A stretch of 44,598 nucleotides of DNA from an uncultured Ectothiorhodospiraceae bacterium (GCA_945787125.1 CALZHW010000009.1:1-44598), one strand, 5' to 3'; positions 35,038 through 44,598 are shown, counted from the stretch's first letter. Numbers and translations: made by a program. The notes: a model not told the origin generated them from the sequence alone.

Positions 35038-37887
35038 ATGGATAAAAAAAACTCAGCAACAGATTTACACTCATTATGGTCGAATTCTGGTCTAAATGGT
35101 GCCAGTGCGACCTACCTCGAAGCACTTTATGAAGACTATATTGATGACCCGAATAGTGTTCCCGATGATTGGTGTCTGTATTTTGCTTCTATAGTCTCTG
35201 ATTCCAATGTTGCCCTCGAACAAAGGCATTCTGCTGTGCGGCAAGCTTTTAAATCACTTGCCAGGCACGCAGCAACACCTGCAGTAGCATCACAAGCTGA
35301 TATAGAGCACTTTAAAAAGCAAGTTGCGGTGCAAAATCTAATACATGCCTATCGTTTTGGTGGTCATCAGAAAGCCGATTTTGACCCCTTGACTAATAGG
35401 AACGAGATTCACGTACCATCGTTGGAATTGTCTCAGTACGATTTGAGTGACGCTGATTTAAATACAGAGTTTTTAACGAATGATTTTTACGGTTTGGAAA
35501 AAGCTACCCTGGCACAAATCATCAGTGCATTGGAGCAGACGTATTGCGGTAATATTGGTGTCGAATATTTGCACAGTACAACCATGGCCGAGCGAGCTTT
35601 TATCCGCGAACATCTTGAAAAAGAACAGGGCAAGCCGACATATTCTGCCAATCGAAAAAAATATTTATTGCGCAAGCTTACCGCTGCCGAAGGGCTAGAA
35701 CGATTTCTGCATAATAAATATGTAGGTCAAAAACGTTTTTCATTGGAAGGCGCAGACAGCCTCATTCCTTGTTTGGATGAATGCATCCACCAAGCCAGCA
35801 AGTTGGGCGCGAAAGAAGTATTGATTGGCATGGCTCACCGTGGCCGACTCAATGTTTTGGTTAATACGATGGGTAAAAAACCTGCTGATTTATTTCGGGA
35901 ATTCGAAGGTAAAGTCAACAGTAACGTCAGTGAAAACACTGGTGATGTCAAATATCACATGGGGTTTTCCAGTAATATTAAAACCACTGCAGGATCGGTG
36001 CATGTAGCCTTGGCATTTAATCCATCGCATTTAGAAATCGTCGGACCCGTGGTGGAAGGTTCAGTGCGTGCTCGCCAGCAGCGTCGACTGGATAAAAAAG
36101 GTGATCAGGTCATTCCTGTGATCATACATGGTGATGCCGCATTTGCCGGCCAAGGCGTGGTCATGGAAACACTGAATATGTCGCAGTCCCGCGGTTATTC
36201 AACTAAAGGAACGCTGCACGTAATTCTCAACAATCAAATTGGCTTTACCACCAGCAATCAGCAGGATTCGCGTTCTACGATGTATTGTACGGATGTGGCA
36301 AAAATGGTTAATGCGCCTATATTTCATGTCAATGGCGATAATCCTGAAGCGGTGCTTTTTGTTACCCGCCTAGCGATGAATTATCGTATGAAATTTCACA
36401 AAGACGTGATTATCGATATTGTTTGTTATCGTCGCCATGGACATAGTGAGGCCGATGAGCCGTCAGCCACCCAACCGATGATGTACCAGCTTATTAAGAA
36501 GAAAAAAACGCCACGCGAGTTGTATCTGAATAAATTGCACGAGCAAGGCGTTGTTAGCGCGGAAGAAGCACAGTCTTTGATGGGTGAGTATCGCGCTGTT
36601 TTAGAATCAGGGCGCGGTGTGTTAGACAATCAAATCAGTGACGATGAAGCCCGCTATACCTACAAACAAGATTGGCAGCCTTATCTGGAAAAACTCTGTT
36701 TTGTCGATTTGGATACCACGATCAAGCAGGACAAACTCGCAGCGCTCTGCGAACAAGCGACGGTAGTGCCGGATGATTTTAATTTACATTTCAGTGTGAA
36801 AAAAATCTATGACAACCGCCGTAAAATGGTCGCCGGTGAGATACCGCTAGACTGGGGTTGTGCTGAGATGTTGGCATACGCCAGTTTGATCAATGAGAAC
36901 TATAGTGTTCGCTTGTCGGGGCAGGATTGTGGCCGAGGAACTTTTTTCCACCGTCATGCTTTAGTGCTGGATCAAAATACGGGTGATAACTATATCCCGT
37001 TGCGTAATATACATGAGCATAAAAATAAATTTCTGGTGATAAACTCACTGTTGTCAGAAGAAGCGGTACTTGCTTTTGAGTATGGTTACTCCACCACAGA
37101 CCCTAAGACATTAACAATTTGGGAAGCGCAATTTGGTGATTTTGCGAATGGAGCGCAGGTGGTTATAGACCAGTTTATCAGTGCCGGCGAACAAAAATGG
37201 AATCGTCTTTCTGGCTTGGTGATGTTATTGCCACACGGTTTTGAAGGGCAGGGTCCAGAGCATTCATCAGCACGACTTGAGCGATATTTACAGTTGTGCG
37301 CCCAAGATAATATGCAAGTTTGTGTGCCGACCACCGCCGCTCAGATTTTTCATTTGTTGCGCCGGCAAATGCTGCAAAACTGCCGCAAGCCTCTTATTAT
37401 ATTTTCTCCCAAAAGTCTATTGAGGCACAAGCTTGCAAGCAGTGATATTAAAGAGCTGGTCGAAGGTACTTTTCAGCCGATTATCCCTGAGATTGATGAG
37501 CTGGATGATGACAAAGTCAAACGAATAGTGTTGTGTCACGGTAAAGTTTATTATGATTTGTTAGCTAAGCGACGAAATTTCAAACGTGATGATGTCGCGA
37601 TAATCCGTATGGAACAGTTATATCCATTTCCCTCGCACTTAATGGTAAAAGAAATCAAACGTTACAAGAATGCAACAGAGTTTTACTGGTGTCAGGAAGA
37701 GCCAAAAAATCAGGGTTCCTGGTTCACCAGCCAACATCATGTGCGTAGCATTCTGCAAGCCCCACATTATCTCGAATATGCCGGACGGCCATTTTCTGCA
37801 GCCCCGGCAGTCGGCTATTCCACTTTGCATGCTGAACAATTGGAAGAATTACTGAACATTGCACTGGGCGAACCCAGTGCAGAATAA
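35038..37887 (+). CDS. sucA: 2-oxoglutarate dehydrogenase E1 component
   Basis: The thiamine-diphosphate enzyme decarboxylates 2-oxoglutarate in the TCA cycle. The 949 residues compare with 933 in E. coli. Seen are the N-terminal E1 helix (LHSLWSNSGLNGASATYLEA), MAHRGRLNVLVN, the ThDP/Mg site HVNGDNPEAV with YRRHGHSEADEP, and LLPHGFEGQGPEHSSAR near residue 735. First gene of sucA-sucB-lpd, with GGGAA about 15 bases upstream of the ATG, which is farther than usual. Confidence 0.97.
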   Translation: MDKKNSATDLHSLWSNSGLNGASATYLEALYEDYIDDPNSVPDDWCLYFASIVSDSNVALEQRHSAVRQAFKSLARHAATPAVASQADIEHFKKQVAVQNLIHAYRFGGHQKADFDPLTNRNEIHVPSLELSQYDLSDADLNTEFLTNDFYGLEKATLAQIISALEQTYCGNIGVEYLHSTTMAERAFIREHLEKEQGKPTYSANRKKYLLRKLTAAEGLERFLHNKYVGQKRFSLEGADSLIPCLDECIHQASKLGAKEVLIGMAHRGRLNVLVNTMGKKPADLFREFEGKVNSNVSENTGDVKYHMGFSSNIKTTAGSVHVALAFNPSHLEIVGPVVEGSVRARQQRRLDKKGDQVIPVIIHGDAAFAGQGVVMETLNMSQSRGYSTKGTLHVILNNQIGFTTSNQQDSRSTMYCTDVAKMVNAPIFHVNGDNPEAVLFVTRLAMNYRMKFHKDVIIDIVCYRRHGHSEADEPSATQPMMYQLIKKKKTPRELYLNKLHEQGVVSAEEAQSLMGEYRAVLESGRGVLDNQISDDEARYTYKQDWQPYLEKLCFVDLDTTIKQDKLAALCEQATVVPDDFNLHFSVKKIYDNRRKMVAGEIPLDWGCAEMLAYASLINENYSVRLSGQDCGRGTFFHRHALVLDQNTGDNYIPLRNIHEHKNKFLVINSLLSEEAVLAFEYGYSTTDPKTLTIWEAQFGDFANGAQVVIDQFISAGEQKWNRLSGLVMLLPHGFEGQGPEHSSARLERYLQLCAQDNMQVCVPTTAAQIFHLLRRQMLQNCRKPLIIFSPKSLLRHKLASSDIKELVEGTFQPIIPEIDELDDDKVKRIVLCHGKVYYDLLAKRRNFKRDDVAIIRMEQLYPFPSHLMVKEIKRYKNATEFYWCQEEPKNQGSWFTSQHHVRSILQAPHYLEYAGRPFSAAPAVGYSTLHAEQLEELLNIALGEPSAE

Positions 37888-37899
37888 AAGGAAATTACG

Positions 37900-39087
37900 A
37901 TGACAACTGAAGTTAAAGTACCGAGCTTTCCAGAATCTGTAAGTGACGGGACTATCGTTGCGTGGCATAAAAAAGTCGGCGATGCGGTGAGTATGGATGA
38001 AGTCATCGCGGATATAGAAACGGATAAAGTGGTATTTGAAATTCCTGCACCAGCCAATGGCGTTATCACTGAGATAGCGCAGGCAGAAGGTGCAGTCGTA
38101 TTAGCACAACAAGTGATTGCACAAATCGATGAGACAGCGACAGTTGCTGAAGCAGTGCCCGTTGTGGTAACAACGCCTGTAGAAAGTAAACAGCCTGCCC
38201 CGCAAGATATGCCTGTTGCGGCTATTGCAAAAGCTAATATTAAAGCGAATCCAGCAGCAAAAAAACAGGCGCAACAAAGCGGGATTGAGTTATCCAGTGT
38301 TGCTGGTTCCGGCAAAGCAGGGCGAATTCTTAAAGACGATGTTCAGGCGGCTGTCCGAAGCATTTCTAACGTTGAAGTGACTGGCGAGCGCCCGGAAAAA
38401 CGCGTGCCCATGACGCGTTTACGCAAGCGTATCGCTGAGCGTTTGGTAGATGCGCAACATACCGCCGCCATGCTGACAACATTCAATGAAATCAATATGC
38501 AACCGGTTATGGATGTGCGTAATAAATACAAGGATCAGTTCGAAAAAACCCATGATACCCGGCTGGGTTTTATGTCATTTTTCGTCAAAGCGGCTGTAGA
38601 AGCCTTGAAAAAGTTTCCAGAAATCAATGCATCGATCGACGGTGATGATATTGTTTACCATGGATTTTTTGATGTAGGTATCGCCGTCAGTTCGCCGCGG
38701 GGACTCGTGGTACCGATTTTACGCGATGCTGATACGATGAGTCTGGCAGACGTTGAAGCGAGTATTCGTAGTTTTGGCGCCAAAGCACAAGAAAATAAAC
38801 TCAGCATTGAAGAGATTACAGGCGGCACGTTTTCGATTACCAATGGTGGTGTATTTGGTTCGATGTTATCAACACCGATATTAAATCCGCCACAGAGTGC
38901 CATCTTGGGTATGCATAACATTGTGCAACGGCCGGTGGCAGAAAATGGTGTCGTGGTTATCAGACCCGTGATGTATGTTGCGTTAACGTATGATCATCGA
39001 GTCGTGGACGGTCGTGAAGCGGTGCAATTTTTGGTTGCTATCAAAAATTCACTGGAAGATCCTGTCAGAATGTTGTTAGATCTTTAA
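37900..39087 (+). CDS. sucB: dihydrolipoyllysine succinyltransferase (E2)
   Basis: E2 core of the 2-oxoglutarate dehydrogenase complex, 395 residues. One lipoyl domain (Lys43 in [12 protein letters not shown]) is followed by an Ala/Pro/Thr linker, an E3-binding domain (about 105-145: [20 protein letters not shown]) and the catalytic domain with [13 protein letters not shown] (His and Asp). GGAAA lies seven bases before the ATG. It follows sucA by 12 bp. Confidence 0.97.
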   Translation: MTTEVKVPSFPESVSDGTIVAWHKKVGDAVSMDEVIADIETDKVVFEIPAPANGVITEIAQAEGAVVLAQQVIAQIDETATVAEAVPVVVTTPVESKQPAPQDMPVAAIAKANIKANPAAKKQAQQSGIELSSVAGSGKAGRILKDDVQAAVRSISNVEVTGERPEKRVPMTRLRKRIAERLVDAQHTAAMLTTFNEINMQPVMDVRNKYKDQFEKTHDTRLGFMSFFVKAAVEALKKFPEINASIDGDDIVYHGFFDVGIAVSSPRGLVVPILRDADTMSLADVEASIRSFGAKAQENKLSIEEITGGTFSITNGGVFGSMLSTPILNPPQSAILGMHNIVQRPVAENGVVVIRPVMYVALTYDHRVVDGREAVQFLVAIKNSLEDPVRMLLDL

Positions 39088-39098
39088 AAGGGAAGTTA

Positions 39099-40538
39099 AT
39101 GTCAAAACAATTTGATGTTGTAGTTATTGGGGCGGGTCCCGGTGGTTATGTCGCAGCGATTCGTTGTGCGCAACTCGGGCTGAAAACCGCCTGTATAGAC
39201 GATTGGGTGAATGCAGATAACAAAGCCTCACCAGGCGGCACTTGTTTGAACGTTGGTTGTATTCCATCAAAAGCACTTATTGAATCCTCTGAACTTTATG
39301 ACCACGCGTTGCATGAGTTTGCCTCACATGGGGTAGAAATCAAGGATGTGAAACTTGATTTAAAAACCATGTTGCAACGCAAAGATAAAGTGGTTTCTGA
39401 GTTAACCTCAGGGGTGGCTGCTTTGTTCATGGCCAATAAAATCACATTTTTTCATGGTAAAGGTCGCTTAGGTGTCAATAAGCAGGTGTCGGTTGAATTG
39501 AAAGATGGCGGCACAGAGCAATTGACGGCTAATCACATCATTATTGCCACCGGTTCGTCGCCGACAGAAATGCCAGTCGCACCGTTTGATCAGCGCTACA
39601 TTGTAGATTCAACTGGCGCTCTGGAGTTTGGCAGCGTCCCGAAAAAATTAGGTTTGATTGGCGCAGGTGTTATCGCGCTGGAACTCGGCAGTGTGTGGCG
39701 GCGCTTGGGTTCAGAAGTCACCTTGTTTAAATCGAGTAAAAGTTTTCTCCCAACAATGGATCAGCAGCTTGCCACAGCAGCCTTGAAACAATTTGAATCC
39801 CAGGGTTTGCAATTTCAGATGGGTGTCAAGATTACCGGTGTTACCCTGAAAAACAAGCAAGTCGTGGTCGCTTACGAAGATGAAAGCGGAGCGCAGACGC
39901 AGACATTTGATAAGCTCATTGTGGCTATTGGCCGTCGACCAAATTCCGCCAATGTATTAAGTGCGGAATCGGGTATTAATGTCGATGAGCGCGGTTTTGT
40001 CGCAGTTGATGAATTTTGTGAAACCAATGTCCCCGGTGTTTATGCTATTGGTGATGTGGTGAGAGGGCCAATGTTAGCGCACAAAGGTTCCGAAGAAGGT
40101 GTGGTGGTCGCAGAGCGAATTGCGGGGCATAAGCCATTGCCCATTAATCTGGGTACTGTACCGTCTGTGATTTACACGGCGCCTGAAGTGGCTGTTGTTG
40201 GGCAATCTGAAGAACAGGCAAAGCAGGCAGGCATCAATGTGAAAACCGGCATGTTTCCTTATTCAGGCAATGGCCGCGCACGTGCCATTCAAGCAACAGA
40301 TGGTTTTATTAAAGTTGTGGCAAATGCGGATACTGACCGTATTTTGGGTGTTCATATTATTGGTGCGCAAGCATCAGAACTCATTGCACAAGCAAAAATA
40401 GCGATAGAATTCGACGCCAGCGTGGAAGATTTAGCCATGACGATGTTTTCTCATCCGACCTTATCTGAAACATTACACGAGGCGGTTTTGTCAGTCGACG
40501 GTAGAGCGATTCATGCAATGCAGGCTAAAAAACGTTGA
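39099..40538 (+). CDS. lpdA: dihydrolipoamide dehydrogenase (E3)
   Basis: FAD enzyme that reoxidises lipoamide and reduces NAD+. In 479 residues: FAD motif GAGPGGYVAAIRCAQLG, redox disulfide Cys49/Cys54 in GGTCLNVGCIPSK, NAD-binding GAGVIALELGSVWRRLG, and the C-terminal active His in SHPTLSETLHEAV. Third gene of the cluster, 11 bp after sucB. PAL-1 copy E then separates it from sucC. Confidence 0.97.
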   Translation: MSKQFDVVVIGAGPGGYVAAIRCAQLGLKTACIDDWVNADNKASPGGTCLNVGCIPSKALIESSELYDHALHEFASHGVEIKDVKLDLKTMLQRKDKVVSELTSGVAALFMANKITFFHGKGRLGVNKQVSVELKDGGTEQLTANHIIIATGSSPTEMPVAPFDQRYIVDSTGALEFGSVPKKLGLIGAGVIALELGSVWRRLGSEVTLFKSSKSFLPTMDQQLATAALKQFESQGLQFQMGVKITGVTLKNKQVVVAYEDESGAQTQTFDKLIVAIGRRPNSANVLSAESGINVDERGFVAVDEFCETNVPGVYAIGDVVRGPMLAHKGSEEGVVVAERIAGHKPLPINLGTVPSVIYTAPEVAVVGQSEEQAKQAGINVKTGMFPYSGNGRARAIQATDGFIKVVANADTDRILGVHIIGAQASELIAQAKIAIEFDASVEDLAMTMFSHPTLSETLHEAVLSVDGRAIHAMQAKKR

Positions 40539-40570
40539 GCAGTATGACTATTTGTAAAAAAGTTGTTTTG

Positions 40571-40765
40571 TAACTCACAATTGGAGTTCAAACTATTTCC
40601 CATATTCAGCGCTCGTAGCGGCAAGGCCTTATCGAGAGTGTTGGCAGCATGGATGCTGCCGCCAAGCCTACAGGGAGGTATTCACGGCGTCTCTCGGTAA
40701 AGTTTGGTCACTACGAGCGCTGGAACGTGGCACTTTTGCAACTTTGAATTCCGATTGTGAGTTGT
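40571..40765. repeat. PAL-1 palindromic element, copy E
   Basis: The left end is TAACTCACAATTGGAGTTC and the right end GAATTCCGATTGTGAGTTG. The hairpin core GGCAGCATGGATGCTGCC and arms GCGGCAAGGCCTTATCG are clear. It fills the 264-bp gap between lpd and sucC, inside an otherwise continuous TCA-cycle gene cluster. Confidence 0.88.
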
Positions 40766-40802
40766 AAAAACTATAACCGGTGTATTAATCAGGAAAGAAA
40801 TC

Positions 40803-41975
40803 ATGAATCTTCACGAATACCAGTCGAAAGAATTATTCAAACAATACGGCGTGGCCGTGCCGGAAAATTATGTCGTTGCAAATGCGACTGAAGTCGATGC
40901 TGTATTGGCCAAGCTACCGGGTGATCGCTATGTTGTGAAAGCCCAGGTGCATGCGGGTGGTCGCGGTAAAGCCGGTGGTGTCAAACTCACCAACTCCAAA
41001 GCAGAAGCCACTGCGGCAGTCAAAGCGATGTTAAATACTCGCTTAGTGACGTTTCAAACAGATGCCAATGGTCAGCCTATCAATCAAGTCATGATTGAAG
41101 CACCTTGTGATATTGAACGAGAACTTTACCTGGGCGCTGTATTGGATCGCAGTCTGCGCCGTGTTGTGATCATGGCATCTACCGAAGGCGGTATGGATAT
41201 TGAAAAAGTGGCTGATGAAACACCTGAAAAAATTCTTAAATCCGCCATACATCCATTGGTGGGGTTGCAGCCCTATCAATGTCGCCAGTTGGCGTTTGGT
41301 TTAGGTTTGCAGGGTACCCAAATCAAACAGTTCAGTAAAATTCTTGCAGGTTTAATGAAATTATTTCATGAAAAGGATTTAAGTCTGCTTGAAATCAATC
41401 CTTTGGTTGTGACAACGCAGGGTGATTTACTTTGCCTTGATGGTAAGATTAATATCGATGAGAGCGCGCTGTATCGGCATGCGGATATTGAAGCCTTGCG
41501 CGATACCCGTCAAGAAGATGAGCGTGAGGTGCGAGCGAAAGAATGGGATTTGAATTACATCGCACTGGAAGGTGAAATTGGCTGCATGGTTAATGGCGCA
41601 GGTTTGGCAATGGCGACGATGGATCTCATCAAGTTGCATGGTGGCAGCCCGGCCAACTTTCTCGATGTTGGTGGCACGGCAACCAAGGAGCGTGTGTCAG
41701 AAGCGTTTAAAATAATTTTGTCGGACAGCAATGTCAAAGCGGTACTGGTGAATATTTTTGGTGGCATCGTGCGCTGCGACATGATTGCCGAAGGCATCAT
41801 TGGTGCGGTGCAGGATGTCGGAGTGCAAGTTCCGGTGATTGTGCGCTTAGAGGGGAATAATGCAGAGCGTGGCCGAGAGTTACTGTCTGCGAGTGGACTT
41901 GATATCATTGCCGCTGCAGGATTAAAAGAGGCGGCTGAAAAAGCGGTAGTCGCCGTTAAGGAGGCAAAAGTATGA
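40803..41975 (+). CDS. sucC: succinate--CoA ligase (ADP-forming) beta subunit
   Basis: SucC forms, with SucD, the enzyme that converts succinyl-CoA to succinate with ATP or GTP formation. The 390-residue protein begins [17 protein letters not shown] and has an ATP-grasp fold ([16 protein letters not shown]), LEINPLVVT and [24 protein letters not shown] precedes the ATG. Its stop overlaps the sucD start (ATGA at 41972-41975). Confidence 0.97.
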   Translation: MNLHEYQSKELFKQYGVAVPENYVVANATEVDAVLAKLPGDRYVVKAQVHAGGRGKAGGVKLTNSKAEATAAVKAMLNTRLVTFQTDANGQPINQVMIEAPCDIERELYLGAVLDRSLRRVVIMASTEGGMDIEKVADETPEKILKSAIHPLVGLQPYQCRQLAFGLGLQGTQIKQFSKILAGLMKLFHEKDLSLLEINPLVVTTQGDLLCLDGKINIDESALYRHADIEALRDTRQEDEREVRAKEWDLNYIALEGEIGCMVNGAGLAMATMDLIKLHGGSPANFLDVGGTATKERVSEAFKIILSDSNVKAVLVNIFGGIVRCDMIAEGIIGAVQDVGVQVPVIVRLEGNNAERGRELLSASGLDIIAAAGLKEAAEKAVVAVKEAKV

Positions 41976-42844
41976 GTGTACTTGTCAATAAAAACACAAA
42001 AGTTATTTGCCAGGGTTTTACCGGTAAACAGGGTACGTTTCATTCTGAACAAGCCGTCGCTTATGGCACCAACATGGTGGGCGGTGTCACACCGGGCAAA
42101 GGTGGGCAGACGCATTTGAATTTGCCAGTGTTTGATACTGTCAAGCAAGCGGTAGATACAACAGGTGCTGAGGCGAGTGTGATTTATGTGCCGGCTGCGT
42201 TTTGTAAAGATGCGATTCTTGAGGCAGTTGATGCCGGAATAAAATTAATCGTCTGTATTACCGAAGGCATTCCTACCATGGATATGCTGGAAGCCAACAT
42301 GATTGTGCACGAAGCGGGCGCTCGTTTGATCGGCCCAAATTGTCCAGGCATCATTACGCCAGGTGAGTGTAAAATTGGAATCATGCCGGGCTCAATTCAC
42401 TTGCCTGGCAAGATCGGTGTGGTATCACGATCGGGCACATTGACCTATGAAGCGGTTAAACAAACCACGGATTTAAAATACGGGCAAAGCACATGCATCG
42501 GTATCGGTGGTGATCCGATTCCCGGCACAACATTTATTGATGCACTGGAATTATTTGAAAACGACCCACAAACCGAAGCAATTTTGATGGTTGGCGAAAT
42601 CGGTGGTACCGCTGAAGAAGAAGCGGCAGAATACATTCAATCGAATGTGAGCAAGCCTGTAGTCGCTTATATCGCCGGTGTTACCGCACCAAAAGGTAAG
42701 CGTATGGGACATGCTGGTGCGATCATAGCGGGTGGCAAAGGCACCGCTGCTGAAAAATTCGCAGCTCTTGAGGCGGCGGGTGTGAGCACTACCAAATCAC
42801 CCGCTGATTTGGGTGCTGCTTTGCAAGAACGTATTGGTGTTTAG
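41972..42844 (+). CDS. sucD: succinate--CoA ligase alpha subunit
   Basis: The 290-residue alpha subunit binds CoA ([18 protein letters not shown]) and carries the phosphorylated His near residue 247 ([13 protein letters not shown]), with [14 protein letters not shown] between. GGAG lies nine bases before the ATG. Translationally coupled to sucC by a four-base overlap. PAL-1 copy F follows 20 bp after the stop. Confidence 0.98.
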   Translation: MSVLVNKNTKVICQGFTGKQGTFHSEQAVAYGTNMVGGVTPGKGGQTHLNLPVFDTVKQAVDTTGAEASVIYVPAAFCKDAILEAVDAGIKLIVCITEGIPTMDMLEANMIVHEAGARLIGPNCPGIITPGECKIGIMPGSIHLPGKIGVVSRSGTLTYEAVKQTTDLKYGQSTCIGIGGDPIPGTTFIDALELFENDPQTEAILMVGEIGGTAEEEAAEYIQSNVSKPVVAYIAGVTAPKGKRMGHAGAIIAGGKGTAAEKFAALEAAGVSTTKSPADLGAALQERIGV

Positions 42845-42863
42845 CGCATAATTTGTTGTCAAC

Positions 42864-43060
42864 TTAACCTCTCACAACCGGAACTCAAAGTTACATAGTG
42901 CCACCTTCGAGCACCCGTAGCGGCAAAACCTTACTAAGAGACGTCGGTGAAACGTCTCTGTAGACTTGACGGCAGAGTCCATGCTGCAAACACTCTCGAT
43001 AAGGCCTTGCCACTACTAGCGCTGATTATGTGAAATAGTTTGAGTCCGATTGTGAGTTAA
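42864..43060. repeat. PAL-1 palindromic element, copy F (inverted orientation)
   Basis: The left end TAACCTCTCACAACCGGAAC and right end GAGTCCGATTGTGAGTTAA pair, and arms GCGGCAAAACCTTACTAAG and CTCGATAAGGCCTTGCC are in B/D/F order. It lies between convergent sucD and the UPF0114 gene. Confidence 0.83.
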
Positions 43061-43063
43061 CAT

Positions 43064-43097
43064 CATCAGTTGGATGGTATGTGTCATCCAGCTGATG
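43064..43097. terminator. hairpin between convergent sucD and UPF0114 genes
   Basis: The stem CATCAGTTGGATG / CATCCAGCTGATG (13 bp, one G-T pair) with an 8-base loop lies just after PAL-1 copy F and just before the stop of the convergent gene. It has no T-run. It may terminate either side. Confidence 0.5.
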
Positions 43098-43100
43098 CTC

Positions 43101-43670
43101 CTACTCATCGTGTTGCGTATTTTTTGTGTGATAAATTTCGGTTTCGGTTTTCTTGGCTTGCGCGGCCACTTTATCCATGTATGTGAATAATAGTCCCGAA
43201 ACGACAAAGGTCAGATGAATACCTACGAGCCACGCTAGATTCTCGTTGGTGTGATTTTCAATCGTCATGAAAGCTTTGAGCAATTCAATGCCGGAAATTG
43301 CGACTATCGAACCAAAGAGTTTGATTTTAAGTCCGGAGAAGTCAATTTTACCCATCCAAGCAGGTCTATCTTCGTGATGCTTGTTGTCTATTTTAGAGAC
43401 GAAGGTTTCATAGCCTGAAAAAACGATAATCAATAATAAATTGGCGATCAAGGTGAGATCTACCAGAATTAAAACCATGAGAATCATACCCTTCATATCG
43501 ACTTCTAAAATCATTGGGATGAAGGTGAAAAATTCCTGGAAGAACTTAATCAAGAGAAATATAATTGAAACAACCAGGCCACCGTAAAAAGGTGCAAGCA
43601 ACCAGCGACTTTTAAACAGTAAATCTTCCAGGAAGGTTTCAATCGATTTGGATTTGTTGCTATTTGACAT
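43101..43670 (-). CDS. UPF0114 (YqhA) family inner membrane protein
   Basis: A 189-residue membrane protein with four hydrophobic segments: WLLAPFYGGLVVSIIFLLI, MILMVLILVDLTLIANLLLI, a segment with IVAISGIELLKAFM, and a final HLTFVVSGLLFTYMD. The motifs FSGYETFVSKID and WMGKIDFSGLKIKL are typical of the YqhA/UPF0114 family. No function is established. E. coli YqhA is about 164 residues, so this is slightly longer, with a charged C-terminal tail. Monocistronic as far as the window shows. Confidence 0.88.
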   Translation of the reverse strand: MSNSNKSKSIETFLEDLLFKSRWLLAPFYGGLVVSIIFLLIKFFQEFFTFIPMILEVDMKGMILMVLILVDLTLIANLLLIIVFSGYETFVSKIDNKHHEDRPAWMGKIDFSGLKIKLFGSIVAISGIELLKAFMTIENHTNENLAWLVGIHLTFVVSGLLFTYMDKVAAQAKKTETEIYHTKNTQHDE

Positions 43671-43771
43671 AACCCATTACTCTCTGTTTAAGCAATACTC
43701 AATATTACACCAATAAATAAGTTTTGCAGTAAATAGTTTGAATCGGGATGGAGAAACACAGCACGAGTGAA

Positions 43772-44598
43772 TTAAAACATAGCCCCAATACTGAGACTCA
43801 TACCCGTCCTGCGCTTCATTTGAATGCCGTTCAAATCCTGGTAAAGCGGTATAGCAACTTCGCCTGTAAAATAAGCAAACGAAACTGGTAGGCTAACACT
43901 TAAACTCAACTCAGCCAACGTGCCACCTGAGTTTGAGGCGAAATTGGTGGGGGAAGGCAGCATGCTTACGGGTAGACCACCGTCGCCTGATCGAGTGACT
44001 GAAGCGGTATTCATTTTCTCATCCTCACCGTTGATCGTACCTCGCCGAATGAAGTTTAATTCCCCTGAAAAAGTAGCACCAAACGCCGGTTTGCGTAACC
44101 ACATAGTAGCGTTCGCTTCATCGCCCAAGCTATAATTATTATCATTTTCACCAATACGATATTTGTAAGATATCTGAGCGCCGTAACGCCAGTCAAAATA
44201 AGCCCCAAGATAAGTAATCGACGGCGCCAAATCATAGGTGCCTGAACCCAGTTGCATGCCATAAGGTGCATGCATTGTATGCGTCATGCATTCGGCCCCC
44301 ATCAACATTTGCATTTTGGTTTTTCCATTGATGCTACCGGTGGGAATGTTGAGTTCCATGCTGACAGCAAATTGCTCATCGGTAAACTTATGGCTGAGGC
44401 TTACTTGGGTATCCGCCCAACCGCTGGTTGACATGGTTGATTGGCAAAGACCATCCATAGGCATTTTATTATTTAGGTAATTCAACATCAACATGACACT
44501 GGTTTCTTTGCTGAAGTTATACATAGGCATTAACATCAACATATCCATCGTCATTTTAGTCGGCACTAACATGTATCCACCGTCTGTGATGGAAGTGG
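43772..44598 (-). CDS. Met-rich outer-membrane beta-barrel (MetA-pathway/transporter-like) protein, 5' end cut
   Basis: The frame stays open to the window edge. Upstream of the first in-window ATG (44572) the codons read TSITDGGY, as in relatives, so the true start is outside. The visible 275 residues have the alternating pattern of a beta-barrel and end in a C-terminal Phe (SIGAMF), as outer-membrane proteins do. Very high Met content near the N-terminal side (VPTKMTMDMLMLMPMY) and PTGSING, QLGSGTYDLAPSITYLG, PLYQDLNGIQM match a family commonly annotated as transporter or phenol-degradation MetA-like. Its substrate is unknown. Copper or other metal binding by the Met residues is only a guess. 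Confidence 0.75.
   Translation of the reverse strand, partial: TSITDGGYMLVPTKMTMDMLMLMPMYNFSKETSVMLMLNYLNNKMPMDGLCQSTMSTSGWADTQVSLSHKFTDEQFAVSMELNIPTGSINGKTKMQMLMGAECMTHTMHAPYGMQLGSGTYDLAPSITYLGAYFDWRYGAQISYKYRIGENDNNYSLGDEANATMWLRKPAFGATFSGELNFIRRGTINGEDEKMNTASVTRSGDGGLPVSMLPSPTNFASNSGGTLAELSLSVSLPVSFAYFTGEVAIPLYQDLNGIQMKRRTGMSLSIGAMF

Noticed and set aside
37815-38315. 166-codon minus-strand frame across the sucA/sucB junction
   Set aside because: It is a shadow of sucB, whose lipoyl domain is unmistakable on the plus strand. The Ala/Thr/Ser-rich composition is what reverse reading of such genes gives.
41555-42148. 197-codon minus-strand frame across sucC/sucD
   Set aside because: Shadow of two highly conserved overlapping genes; no motif of its own.
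1-44598. CRISPR array
   Set aside because: The repeats are dispersed, about 100-330 bp long and palindromic; there are no regularly spaced short direct repeats and no cas genes.
1-44598. tRNA, rRNA or phage/plasmid module
   Set aside because: I saw no cloverleaf with a GTTCGA arm, no rRNA segment, and no integrase other than the housekeeping XerD.

Overview
The window is a stretch of gammaproteobacterial chromosome of moderately low G+C. This is inferred from gene content: cmoA/cmoB, FimV, the fabA/fabB pair, apaG, dsbC, xerD and the ffh, rpsP-rimM-trmD-rplS and sucABCD/lpd blocks in a gammaproteobacterial style. I cannot place it below class. There is no phage, plasmid, CRISPR array, rRNA or tRNA that I can recognise, and no transposase gene.

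Layout. (1) 1-4000: a palindromic repeat, a B12-binding radical SAM protein, and the cmoA-cmoB pair that makes cmo5U34 in tRNA. (2) 4000-8000: a small acidic orphan protein, a short FimV-like LysM membrane protein, a GAF/HD-GYP protein predicted to degrade c-di-GMP, and the broken C-terminal end of a GGDEF protein. (3) 8000-12400: pgl, glk, apaG and tal, with sugar-catabolic genes separated by nested repeats. (4) 12800-16640: two tandem, related lipoproteins of unknown function. (5) 16997-23038: a compact chemosensory operon. It holds a receptor with a periplasmic CxxCH motif, a CheW with an N-terminal Cys cluster, a CheA-REC hybrid and a REC-GGDEF output. It resembles the Wsp pathway but has no CheR or CheB. 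(6) 23396-32936: a CNNM/CorC-family protein, YpjD, a class II cyclic-nucleotide phosphodiesterase, ffh, rpsP-rimM-trmD-rplS with a strong terminator, a methylguanine-DNA methyltransferase, xerD and dsbC. (7) 33011-42844: fabA-fabB facing away from sucA-sucB-lpd-sucC-sucD. (8) 42845-44598: a UPF0114 membrane protein and a Met-rich outer-membrane protein cut by the window edge.

How it works together. Most of the window is core metabolism and translation. The distinctive part is c-di-GMP signalling: a GGDEF output under a putative c-heme receptor, an HD-GYP protein and a decayed GGDEF gene lie within 17 kb of each other.

The second distinctive feature is a heavy load of small palindromic, non-coding elements. 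I see at least five kinds. The most frequent is a roughly 200-bp element, called PAL-1 here, with six copies plus a fragment. The others are a 240-bp element with CCTAGA ends (two copies), a 159-bp element nested inside one of those, a 110-bp element at the end of apaG, and an element with CCCGGATAATTCATGAATT ends (two copies plus one solo end). Several abut genes exactly, and three of them supply the stop codon of the adjacent gene.
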